From assembly GCA_003852805.1 (NCBI GenBank), contig RDDY01000074.1, positions 1-7,706 of the forward strand: a DNA stretch of 7,706 nucleotides, given 5' to 3'. The stretch's first letter is position 1; each line of letters starts with the position of its first letter. This document shows positions 1 to 6,688 of the stretch, in pieces. Both the position numbers and the translations under genes were made by a program. The notes beneath the pieces are model-generated. The model had not been told where the DNA came from. It was given only the letters and a program-made list of their open reading frames with translations, and made no database searches. Source of the DNA: Chryseobacterium sp. (lineage in GTDB: Bacteria; Bacteroidota; Bacteroidia; Flavobacteriales; Weeksellaceae).

Positions 1-792
1 CGGAATTATCTGATAGAGGAGCAGATCTCGCGCATATTCCATGACGAGAACGAGCGAAAACTATGGCTGAAAAAAGCGCAGGATGATAATCTGAAAGATT
101 TTCTCGCGACCGATTTTGAGGAGGCGGGCTCGGTGGTTAATCCTTTCGGATGCGGACGTGTCAATCATTCGTGTCGAATCGATGTAGGTGGATTCTTCTC
201 GGGAATGTCAGGCTATTTGAGCGAGCGGAATTTGTTGAAAGACGAGTTTGATTATACGGAATTCAAGGCCGTAACAGGAAACTACAGGGAAAACGTATTT
301 GAGAAAATCATCTTTGCAGAAGGCATCGGCGTGCGCGAAAATCCATTTTTTAGAAACTTGCCGATCCATCCCAATAAAGGCCACAACTTTGATTTGCAAC
401 TGTCAACCGACACGGAAAAACATATTTTCAAAAAGAAGCATTTTCTCTTCCGGAAATCCGACGGCGGTTACTATTACGGCGGCACGTATGATCGCTTCGG
501 TAACGGTAGTCAAACAGACGAAAAAGCGGTGGAAGAATTAAGAAAAGGTCTCGAAGAATTTTACCCTGAAGAATATACCGTTGCTTCTGTCAATACAGCC
601 TACCGACCGACAGTGGCCGACCGACGACCGATTCTGGGCCAGCATATCGACCATCCGAATCTATTTGTATTTAATGGCTTGGGCGCACGCGGCGTCCTCA
701 ATGCCTGTTATTTCTCACAGCATCTTTTCGACCTCGTTGACAACGGCGAAGAACTACCGATGGAAATAGATCTCAAGCGTTTCCAAGGCTAA
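1..792 (+). CDS. FAD-dependent oxidoreductase, DAO family (C-terminal part, 5' partial)
   Basis: The frame is open from the first base to a TAA at 790-792, giving 263 residues with no convincing start, so the gene begins upstream of the window. The first in-window start-like codon, at 133, falls in the middle of the conserved part and is not the real start. The C-terminus carries YRPTVADRRPILG (from codon 201), then a NLFVFNGLGARGV stretch. This is the typical end of DAO/DadA-like flavoproteins, where the Arg-Pro segment and the Gly-rich loop close over the flavin. The earlier segment around VNPFGCGRV and RIDVGGFF fits the substrate-domain strand of the family. The missing part, roughly 90-100 residues if the protein has the usual ~350, should contain the N-terminal GxGxxG Rossmann motif. 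The predicted role is cytoplasmic oxidation of an amino acid or other amine; the substrate cannot be told. It converges with the lipoprotein gene 12 bases downstream. Confidence 0.85.
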   Translation, partial: RNYLIEEQISRIFHDENERKLWLKKAQDDNLKDFLATDFEEAGSVVNPFGCGRVNHSCRIDVGGFFSGMSGYLSERNLLKDEFDYTEFKAVTGNYRENVFEKIIFAEGIGVRENPFFRNLPIHPNKGHNFDLQLSTDTEKHIFKKKHFLFRKSDGGYYYGGTYDRFGNGSQTDEKAVEELRKGLEEFYPEEYTVASVNTAYRPTVADRRPILGQHIDHPNLFVFNGLGARGVLNACYFSQHLFDLVDNGEELPMEIDLKRFQG

Positions 793-809
793 GGACAGCT
801 TGTCTTAGC
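788..809. terminator. Shared hairpin between convergent stop codons
   Basis: The arms GCTAAGGACA (788-797) and TGTCTTAGC (801-809) can form a 9-bp stem with one bulged G and a three-base loop. The stem contains both TAA stop codons, that of the oxidoreductase (790-792) and that of the lipoprotein gene (807-805 on the minus strand). It could act on transcripts from both sides. There is no T-run on either side, so it is not a classical intrinsic terminator. Part of the symmetry follows from the two facing stops. Confidence 0.4.
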
Positions 810-1188
810 GTGCAATGGTTCCGTTGGCGGTTTCGGTTCCGTTGGTGCCGAACATAAAATTGTCGCCTTTCAGCCACATATAGTTGCCGTCTTTGTCTTC
901 ATATCGGGCGCCGTCGGCAGAGATCGTTTGGTGCATGCTGTAGATTCGGCCGCTGACATCGTTTTTGAATATCAGTTCGCGAGTTTTGGGATTTTCCTCC
1001 AGTACGCGGAAGCGGTATTGTCCGTCTTGCGAAACGTACAATCTTCCATCGTTCGGAACTTTCTCAATGCTCGGCTCTTGCGTGAATGGCATAGCGGTAG
1101 AATCTGTGGCCGAAACCGTGTCCAATGCTTGCTTGTTGCAGGCAAATAAAAACGAGGTACAAAATAAAGGTATGATGAAGAGTCTCAT
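805..1188 (-). CDS. Small lipoprotein with MliC-like (C-type lysozyme inhibitor) domain
   Basis: 127 residues from the ATG at 1188. An in-frame TTG extension to 1242 is possible, but the ATG places a textbook lipoprotein signal at the N-terminus: MRLFIIPLFCTSFLFAC, lipobox LFAC, with Cys17 as the predicted lipidated residue. A linker rich in Ser, Thr and Pro runs to about residue 45. The C-terminal domain (about 49-115) ends in ISADGARYEDKDGNYMWLKGD, which matches the signature of the MliC/PliC inhibitors of C-type lysozymes (SGxxY, then W/Y..xKG). K107 corresponds to the Lys that enters the lysozyme active site. The Ser of SGxxY is Asp92 here, and the loop to the Lys is one residue longer. 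No Cys follows Cys17, so the disulfide common in the family is absent. Predicted location is a membrane-anchored, periplasm- or surface-facing lipoprotein. It lies 54 bases downstream of the thioesterase gene and is probably co-transcribed with it. The CDS is firm; actual inhibition of lysozyme is inference. Confidence 0.75.
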   Translation of the reverse strand: MRLFIIPLFCTSFLFACNKQALDTVSATDSTAMPFTQEPSIEKVPNDGRLYVSQDGQYRFRVLEENPKTRELIFKNDVSGRIYSMHQTISADGARYEDKDGNYMWLKGDNFMFGTNGTETANGTIAR

Positions 1189-1242
1189 AATCAAGCGTTT
1201 TAGTACTTCTGATATTTTCAAAAGCTGTGCCGGCAAACACAA

Positions 1243-1644
1243 TTAGCATACAGAGACCTCGGCAAATATGGGTACGGGCTTCATATTTTCGTCCACGGCT
1301 ACAAGCGAGAATTGTCCCGACACCGCCTTCTCTCGGCCTTCGGCGTACATATTTTCCAAAAAGATATCCACCTGCACCGTTACACTGGTGGTGCCCACGC
1401 GCGTGATATTGCCTATGAGTTCTACCAGACTACCGGACGGTATCGGTTTTTTAAAGTCGATCTTGTCACTGCTTACGGTGACTATCGGTTTGCGGCAGAA
1501 GCGCGTCGCCGTCATGAAGGCAACTTCGTCCATCATTTCCATAACGGTGCCGCCGAACATGGTGTTGTGGTGGTTGGTGATTTTCGGGAATACAACTTTG
1601 AAGACGCGGGTCTCCGCAAGTTGTTTTTTCAGTTCAAGATTCAT
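1243..1644 (-). CDS. Acyl-CoA thioesterase, hot-dog fold (4HBT/YciA-BACH type)
   Basis: 133 residues from an ATG at 1644 to a TAA at 1245-1243, the usual length for a single hot-dog domain. The signature NHHNTMFGGTVMEMMDEVA (residues 24-42) matches the N-x-x-(G/N)-x-x-FGG...MDE motif of YciA/BACH-type thioesterases. Asn24 and Asp39 are the likely catalytic pair. The following segment, VTVSSDKIDFKKPIPSG (55-71), is the conserved central strand and turn. The expected reaction is hydrolysis of acyl-CoA to free fatty acid and CoA in the cytoplasm by an oligomer of hot-dog dimers; chain-length preference cannot be read from the sequence. It is the first gene of a probable two-gene minus-strand unit with the lipoprotein gene, divergent from hutU. 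The small lipoprotein is not an obvious functional partner, so the pairing may only reflect shared transcription. Confidence 0.9.
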   Translation of the reverse strand: MNLELKKQLAETRVFKVVFPKITNHHNTMFGGTVMEMMDEVAFMTATRFCRKPIVTVSSDKIDFKKPIPSGSLVELIGNITRVGTTSVTVQVDIFLENMYAEGREKAVSGQFSLVAVDENMKPVPIFAEVSVC

Positions 1645-1789
1645 CTCTGTCTTATTTGGTTAAAAGCTGAAAGAGCAGAATAACAGAGATTCTACTTCAA
1701 TCGCGAAAGCAGGCGTCCGGGGATCTGACTTTCCGCCAAACGGCAGATTACAGTTGCGCGACAGTTCGTGATTTTCACACGATTCACCC

Positions 1790-1820
1790 TTTATGGAAAC
1801 CTGCGGCAAAGATAGCTTTT
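1790..1820 (+). promoter_or_regulatory. Candidate Bacteroidota-type promoter for hutU
   Basis: TTTA at 1790-1793 and TAGCTTTT at 1813-1820 each differ by one base from the -33 TTTG and -7 TAnnTTTG consensus elements and are 19 bases apart, the usual spacing. Transcription would start near 1827 and leave a leader of about 60 bases before the ATG at 1887. The match was found by eye. Confidence 0.3.
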
Positions 1821-1831
1821 CAGCCGTTCAA
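1807..1831 (-). promoter_or_regulatory. Candidate promoter for thioesterase-lipoprotein pair
   Basis: On the minus strand TATCTTTG (1814-1807) is an exact match to TAnnTTTG. A TTG (1831-1829) lies upstream, but at 14 bases, closer than the usual spacing, so the -33 element is weak. The leader to the ATG at 1644 would be about 155 bases. Confidence 0.25.
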
Positions 1832-1886
1832 TTCCATGTGCGCGCGGTTTTTTGTAACTTCGGCTGCATAAATTTTAACTGCTGAC

Positions 1887-3875
1887 ATGACTTTTCAGGA
1901 ACAGATAAAACAAGGCATCCCCGCCGAACTGCCACAGCCGAAACCCTACGACCCGAAGATCAACCATGCGCCGAAGCGTAAAGAGATTTTGACCGACGAG
2001 GAGAAAAAGCTCGCCTTAAAAAATGCACTGCGTTATTTCGATCCGAGGTTCCACGCTGAACTCTTACCGGAATTCAGAGACGAACTTGAAAAATACGGTC
2101 GAATTTATATGTACCGTTTCCGGCCTGATTACGAAATGAAAGCCAGACCGATCGAAGAATATCCGGGAAGTTCTGACCAAGCGAAAGCGATTATGCTGAT
2201 GATCCAAAACAACCTGGATTATGCCGTGGCGCAACATCCGCACGAGCTGATCACTTATGGCGGTAACGGTGCGGTGTTCCAGAACTGGGCGCAGTATCTG
2301 TTGACCATGAAGTATCTTTCAGAAATGACCGATGAGCAGACGCTGGTGATGTATTCCGGCCACCCGATGGGTTTGTTCCCGTCGCATAAAGACGCGCCGC
2401 GCGTGGTGGTGACCAACGGTATGGTAATTCCTAACTATTCCAAGCCAGACGACTGGGAAAAGTTCAACGCTTTGGGTGTTTCGCAATACGGCCAGATGAC
2501 TGCCGGCAGTTATATGTACATCGGGCCGCAGGGAATAGTCCACGGTACTACGATCACTGTTTTAAACGCTTTCCGCAAGATTAATAAAGATCCGAAAGGC
2601 AGACTGTTCGTGACTTCAGGTCTGGGTGGAATGTCCGGCGCTCAACCAAAGGCCGGTAACATCGCCGGCTGCGTAACGGTTTGTGCTGAAGTAAATCCAA
2701 AAATCACCCAAATTCGTCATGATCAGAAGTGGGTTGATGAAATCCACACCGATCTGGACGAGCTGACCGAAAGAGTTCGCCAAGCTCAGGCGGATAAGGA
2801 AACCGTTTCACTGGCTTACCTGGGCAATGTAGTAGATGTTTGGGAAAAATTTGCCGATGAGAATCTGAAAGTGGATATTGGTTCAGATCAGACATCGCTC
2901 CACAATCCGTGGGCGGGTGGTTATTATCCTGCGGGTCAGAGTTTTGAAGAGTCCAACCGTATGATGGCCGAAGAGCCGGAACTGTTTAAAGCTAAAGTTC
3001 AGGAAAGTCTGCGTCGTCAGGCAGCGGCTATTAATCGCCATACCGATAACGGTACCTATTTCTTTGATTACGGCAATGCTTTCCTCTTGGAAGCCAGCCG
3101 CGCCGGCGCCGATGTAATGGCTGAACATCCAACACTCGGTCGCGAATTTAAATTCCCGAGCTATGTTCAGGACATCATGGGACCGATGTGTTTTGATTAT
3201 GGTTTCGGACCATTCCGTTGGGTTTGTACGAGTGGCAAGCCCGAAGATCTGCAGAAAACCGATGAAATCGCCTGTAAAGTTCTGGAAGAAATCATGCAGC
3301 ATTCGCCCGAGGAAATTCAACAACAGATGGCCGATAATATCCAATGGATCCGTGGCGCACAGGAGAACCGTCTGGTGGTGGGTTCGCAAGCCAGAATTCT
3401 TTATGCTGATGCCGAAGGCCGGATGAAAATTGCTCAGGCATTCAACAATGCTATTAAAGCCGGCGAGATCGGTCCGGTGGTTCTCGGTCGTGACCACCAC
3501 GATGTTTCGGGAACAGATTCGCCGTATCGCGAAACCTCCAACATTTACGACGGTTCACGCTTTACCGCTGATATGGCGGTGCAAAACGTTATCGGCGACA
3601 GTTTCCGCGGCGCGACTTGGGTCAGCATCCACAACGGTGGCGGTGTTGGCTGGGGCGAAGTGATCAACGGTGGTTTCGGCATGCTGCTCGACGGTTCAGA
3701 AGATGCAGAGCGCAGATTGAAGTCGATGCTGTTCTGGGATGTCAATAACGGCATTGCCAGACGCAGCTGGGCGCGGAACGATGGCGCGATTTTCGCAATC
3801 AAAAGGGCGATGGAAGCAGAGCCAAAGCTAAAAGTCACCCTACCCAATTTGGTTGACGACAGCCTTTTAAATTAG
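1887..3875 (+). CDS. hutU: Urocanate hydratase (urocanase)
   Basis: 662 residues from the ATG at 1887 to a TAG at 3873-3875. Urocanate hydratase converts trans-urocanate to 4-imidazolone-5-propionate, the second step of histidine degradation, using a tightly bound NAD+ as electrophile; it is cytoplasmic. The family core is intact: QHPHELITYGGNGAVFQNWAQ near residues 116-136, MYSGHPMGLFPS near 154-165, the Gly-rich NAD-binding segment GLGGMSGAQ at 245-253, and the FDYGFGPFRWVCTSG segment with the active-site-region Cys447, equivalent to Cys410 of the Pseudomonas putida enzyme. HNGGGVGWGEVINGG near 582-596 is also present. The protein is about 100 residues longer than the proteobacterial enzymes, which is normal for the Bacteroidota form. 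No hutH, hutI, hutG or ftcD lies nearby, and a strong terminator follows, so it seems to be transcribed alone. Confidence 0.97.
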   Translation: MTFQEQIKQGIPAELPQPKPYDPKINHAPKRKEILTDEEKKLALKNALRYFDPRFHAELLPEFRDELEKYGRIYMYRFRPDYEMKARPIEEYPGSSDQAKAIMLMIQNNLDYAVAQHPHELITYGGNGAVFQNWAQYLLTMKYLSEMTDEQTLVMYSGHPMGLFPSHKDAPRVVVTNGMVIPNYSKPDDWEKFNALGVSQYGQMTAGSYMYIGPQGIVHGTTITVLNAFRKINKDPKGRLFVTSGLGGMSGAQPKAGNIAGCVTVCAEVNPKITQIRHDQKWVDEIHTDLDELTERVRQAQADKETVSLAYLGNVVDVWEKFADENLKVDIGSDQTSLHNPWAGGYYPAGQSFEESNRMMAEEPELFKAKVQESLRRQAAAINRHTDNGTYFFDYGNAFLLEASRAGADVMAEHPTLGREFKFPSYVQDIMGPMCFDYGFGPFRWVCTSGKPEDLQKTDEIACKVLEEIMQHSPEEIQQQMADNIQWIRGAQENRLVVGSQARILYADAEGRMKIAQAFNNAIKAGEIGPVVLGRDHHDVSGTDSPYRETSNIYDGSRFTADMAVQNVIGDSFRGATWVSIHNGGGVGWGEVINGGFGMLLDGSEDAERRLKSMLFWDVNNGIARRSWARNDGAIFAIKRAMEAEPKLKVTLPNLVDDSLLN

Positions 3876-3881
3876 AATATC

Positions 3882-3909
3882 AATCCATCGGAGCTCCGGT
3901 GGATTTTTT
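3882..3909 (+). terminator. Intrinsic terminator after hutU
   Basis: The arms AATCCATCGG (3882-3891) and CCGGTGGATT (3896-3905) pair over 10 bp with a single T-G wobble around an AGCT loop, and a T-run (3904-3909) follows at once. This is a classical Rho-independent terminator, beginning six bases after the hutU stop. It separates hutU from the next transcription unit and argues against the GTG at 3899 as start of the oxidoreductase gene. Confidence 0.85.
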
Positions 3910-3940
3910 GTTGGCGCTGCTGTCCTTAACGCAAAGTATT

Positions 3941-5476
3941 ATGAACAATAAATACGACATCATCATTATTGGTAGCGGTGCCGGTGGTTCTACCATCGCC
4001 TACAAGTTAGCCGACAGCGGTAAGAAAATTCTCGTCATCGAGCGCGGCGGCTTTGTACCGGTGGAAAAGGAAAACTGGGATTCGGTAGAAGTGTTTCAGC
4101 GCAACCGTTACACGACTGACGACCGCTGGCTGGATAAGGAAGGCCGCGAGTTTCGCCCCGGCATGCATTACAACGTTGGCGGCAATACCAAGTTTTACGG
4201 CGCGGCGCTTTTCCGTTTGCGCGAGGAAGATTTTGGCGAAATCCAGCATTACGAAGGCGTTTCGCCCGCCTGGCCGATAAAATATGACGATCTGCAACCG
4301 TATTATATGGAAGCGGAGAAACTCTTTTATGTGCACGGTTTGCGCGGCAGCGATCCCACCGAACCGCCCGAAGCAGCACCGTATCCATTGTCACCGTTGC
4401 CGCACGAGCCGCGAATCCAGGAAATCTATGACGAACTGAAAGATTACGGTTGGCATCCGTTTGATCTGCCGATCGGTGTGAATTTCAATCCACATCCCGA
4501 CGCCAATGCACCCTATACTTTAGACCGCTTCGACGGTTTCCCCGACGCTGCCGAACGCAAAGGCGATGCGCACATCTGCGCATTGACCAAAGCGCTCGCG
4601 CATGAAAATGTAGAGCTGCTGATCAACGCTAAAGTTACTCGCCTTCATACCGATGAAGCAGGTAAAAAAATTACCGCAGTCACAATTCTGGAAGGCGACG
4701 AAGAGAAAGCACTGGAAGCTGACTTGTTCATACTGTCAGCCGGCGCCATCAATTCCGCTGCATTGCTGTTACAAAGCGCGAATGAGCAATATCCTAATGG
4801 TTTGGCCAACAGTTCAGACCAGGTGGGCCGCAATTATATGTTCCACCAAAATACGGCACTGGTAGCGCTGTTCAGAGAACGGAACGATACCAGGTTCGGA
4901 AAGACCTTTGGCGTCAATGATTTTTACCGCCCGGCACACGGTTATGAATATCCGCTCGGTCATATCCAGATGCTGGGCAAATCTGACAAACATCAGATCG
5001 CTGCCGATTCACCGGTGCCGGCGCCGGGTTTCACCTTTGAACTGATGGCAGAGCACGCGGTGGATTTCTGGTTGACCTCTGAGGACCTGCCGAGCCCCGA
5101 CAACCGGATCACGGTGGAAAATGGCCAGATCAGGATCAGCTATACGCCGAACAATGTCGAAGGCCACAAACTGCTGCGCAAGGAATTGGTGAAAGCATTG
5201 AAAGCTTCGGGCAAGTTCCACAGTTTCTTTTTCAAAGGTTTCTATTTCAGCAAAGGCATCGGTCTGGCGGCACCGGCGCACCAGAACGGCACCACCAGGA
5301 TGGGCACAGATCCTGCGACCTCAGTGGTTGACACGTACTGCAAAGCCCACGATCTGGATAACCTTTACATTGTAGACGGCGGCTTCTTCGTTTCGAGCGG
5401 GGCAGTAAACCCGGCGCTGACCATCATGGCGATGGCATTGCGCGTGGGCGAGCATCTGAAAAACAGTTTTGCATAA
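3941..5476 (+). CDS. GMC-family FAD-dependent oxidoreductase
   Basis: 511 residues from the ATG at 3941 to a TAA at 5474-5476. An upstream in-frame GTG (3899) would add 14 residues translated from the hutU terminator and is rejected; the ATG puts the Rossmann fold directly at the N-terminus. Visible parts: IIIIGSGAGGS (7-17) and VIERGG (32-37) for binding the FAD ADP moiety; GGNTKFYGAALFRL (80-93), the flavin-contact loop; SPAWPIKYDDLQPYY (108-122); and the C-terminal GMC block with His447 in HQNGTTRMG, VDGGFF, and Asn490 in NPALTIMAMALR. His447 and Asn490 are the likely catalytic pair. Enzymes of this fold oxidise alcohols, sugars or choline-like substrates; the substrate here is unknown. 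There is no signal peptide or Tat motif, so the enzyme is probably cytoplasmic. The segment YTLDRFDGFPD (192-202) lacks the cysteines seen at this place in many relatives. It overlaps the transporter gene by one base. Confidence 0.92.
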   Translation: MNNKYDIIIIGSGAGGSTIAYKLADSGKKILVIERGGFVPVEKENWDSVEVFQRNRYTTDDRWLDKEGREFRPGMHYNVGGNTKFYGAALFRLREEDFGEIQHYEGVSPAWPIKYDDLQPYYMEAEKLFYVHGLRGSDPTEPPEAAPYPLSPLPHEPRIQEIYDELKDYGWHPFDLPIGVNFNPHPDANAPYTLDRFDGFPDAAERKGDAHICALTKALAHENVELLINAKVTRLHTDEAGKKITAVTILEGDEEKALEADLFILSAGAINSAALLLQSANEQYPNGLANSSDQVGRNYMFHQNTALVALFRERNDTRFGKTFGVNDFYRPAHGYEYPLGHIQMLGKSDKHQIAADSPVPAPGFTFELMAEHAVDFWLTSEDLPSPDNRITVENGQIRISYTPNNVEGHKLLRKELVKALKASGKFHSFFFKGFYFSKGIGLAAPAHQNGTTRMGTDPATSVVDTYCKAHDLDNLYIVDGGFFVSSGAVNPALTIMAMALRVGEHLKNSFA

Positions 5477-6645
5477 TGAATGCTTCGCCGCTGTTTAAGA
5501 CGATTGTTATCTATGCGCTGGCCTTTTTGACGGGAATCAACTTTGTCATTTTTCCGGCGCTGGGAACGGTGTTTACCGATCCTGCAGTTTTCGGATTGTC
5601 GCAGTCGCAGTTTGGCAATTTATTCATTCCACAGGTTATCTTTATCGGTGTGGCAGCCTTGGCGACACCGTTTCTGGTTAACCATTTTGGCCCGAAGACG
5701 ATTCTCATCATCGGTTCGGCATTGATGATCTCGTCCGGCAGTATTCTGTGGTCGTTGCAGTTTTTACCGATGCAAAATGGCAATCTGTTTACGATACTGT
5801 TGATACTGGTCGCGGCGACAGCCTTGGGCTTTGGACTCTCGGTCACAACCTTAAACCCGGTAGCGGCGCGGCTGTTTCCGGAACGGCAATCATCGGCCAT
5901 ATTGATGCTGCAGTTTTTAGTTGGCGTAGGCACCGCTTCATCGCCACTGCTCATGCGTTTGGCCGGTAATACGGCGAACTGGATGTATGTGCCGGCAATG
6001 GTGGTACCGCTGATGCTCGTTGCATTTATCTTATTGTTGATGCTTAACCTTAAAGATCAGCAGTTCTTCAAACTACCATCGACAAGAAAATTGCCATCGC
6101 GCTTGTGGATATTCGTCGCAGCGGTGGTTATTTACGGTTTTCTGGAAGGAACCTTTGGCGGTTTCGGTGCTGTCATATTGCAGGACATGGGGCTTGACAG
6201 CAATAATGCCAATCTGGGTCTGTCACTGTTCTGGGGTGGCGTGGCGGTCAGCCGACTGTTTGTCGGTCTGGTCAGTCGGTTCGTTGGTCTTTCGAAATAT
6301 TTCCTGATCAGCCCGGTGCTGGTCGGCATCTGTTTGTTCTTTTTGCCGAACCTCCAACATGCTTCAGCCATTTTATTGTTGATGAGCTTGATCGGTTTTT
6401 TGATGGGAAGCATTTTTCCCGGCTCAATCGGTTGGGCGACGGTGGAGTTTCCTGCCTATGCAGTTCTGGTATCGGGTGTGCTGATGGCTGCCGATCAAAC
6501 CGGTACGGGCATCATCACCCAATTGCTCGGCTATAATCCGGAAGCTTTAACTTCGATACTGCGCTACTTAAGCTTTAGCACAATAATCATTACCGTATTA
6601 TTCTTCTTTCTTTCCAGGAATTCAAAGATTAAAGAAGCGTTCTAA
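5476..6645 (+). CDS. MFS transporter, 12 predicted membrane segments
   Basis: 389 residues; the ATG at 5476 shares its A with the TAA of the preceding gene (TAATG), implying translational coupling. Hydrophobic segments lie at roughly 8-28, 47-67, 74-94, 103-123, 138-158, 169-191, 211-231, 245-266, 274-290, 296-316, 322-345 and 362-381, the usual 6+6 MFS plan with a short central loop near 192-209. The loop between segments 2 and 3, NHFGPKT (69-75), is a degenerate form of the MFS DxxGRR motif. A charged Glu224 inside segment 7 (YGFLEGTFGGFG) resembles the segment-7 motif of sugar- and FucP-like carriers and could bind substrate or proton. The inner membrane is the expected location. Coupling to the GMC oxidoreductase suggests that it imports that enzyme's substrate or exports its product; the compound is not known. 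Confidence 0.9.
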   Translation: MNASPLFKTIVIYALAFLTGINFVIFPALGTVFTDPAVFGLSQSQFGNLFIPQVIFIGVAALATPFLVNHFGPKTILIIGSALMISSGSILWSLQFLPMQNGNLFTILLILVAATALGFGLSVTTLNPVAARLFPERQSSAILMLQFLVGVGTASSPLLMRLAGNTANWMYVPAMVVPLMLVAFILLLMLNLKDQQFFKLPSTRKLPSRLWIFVAAVVIYGFLEGTFGGFGAVILQDMGLDSNNANLGLSLFWGGVAVSRLFVGLVSRFVGLSKYFLISPVLVGICLFFLPNLQHASAILLLMSLIGFLMGSIFPGSIGWATVEFPAYAVLVSGVLMAADQTGTGIITQLLGYNPEALTSILRYLSFSTIIITVLFFFLSRNSKIKEAF

Positions 6646-6688
6646 AAGGATGGAATATTAATTGTGTGATCTATTCAAAATCTTAATT

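Larger units (their letters stand above)
1645..1886. other. Divergent intergenic region between thioesterase gene and hutU
   Basis: 242 bases with no supportable gene. It must hold the promoters for hutU (+) and for the thioesterase-lipoprotein pair (-). Candidate -7 boxes for both directions overlap at 1807-1820. A short inverted repeat, TCGTG-N7-CACGA, lies at 1766-1782 just upstream of the hutU candidate promoter and could be an operator half-site pair, but five base pairs may be chance. The stretch 1838-1856 combines a GC-rich run and a T-run without a clear stem. No Shine-Dalgarno sequence precedes either start. Confidence 0.5.

Noticed and set aside
602..631. Short repeated ccgaccgac units
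   Set aside because: They encode the conserved TVADRRP segment of the oxidoreductase and occur only twice, so they are coding coincidence rather than a repeat array.
1268..1683. Two long plus-strand open frames (131 and 123 codons) over the thioesterase gene
   Set aside because: The minus-strand protein has clear hot-dog motifs over the same bases; the plus-strand translations look random.
2883..3500. 205-codon open frame on the minus strand inside hutU
   Set aside because: It lies fully antisense to a well-conserved urocanase region, has no recognisable domain, and is explained by the codon pattern of hutU.
3899..3940. GTG start extending the GMC oxidoreductase by 14 residues
   Set aside because: It falls inside the terminator stem and T-run; the ATG at 3941 places the FAD-binding fold at the normal distance from the N-terminus.
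5511..5954. 147-codon minus-strand open frame inside the transporter gene
   Set aside because: Antisense to membrane segments of the MFS protein; composition (many Pro, Lys, Asn) is what an antisense reading of hydrophobic codons produces.
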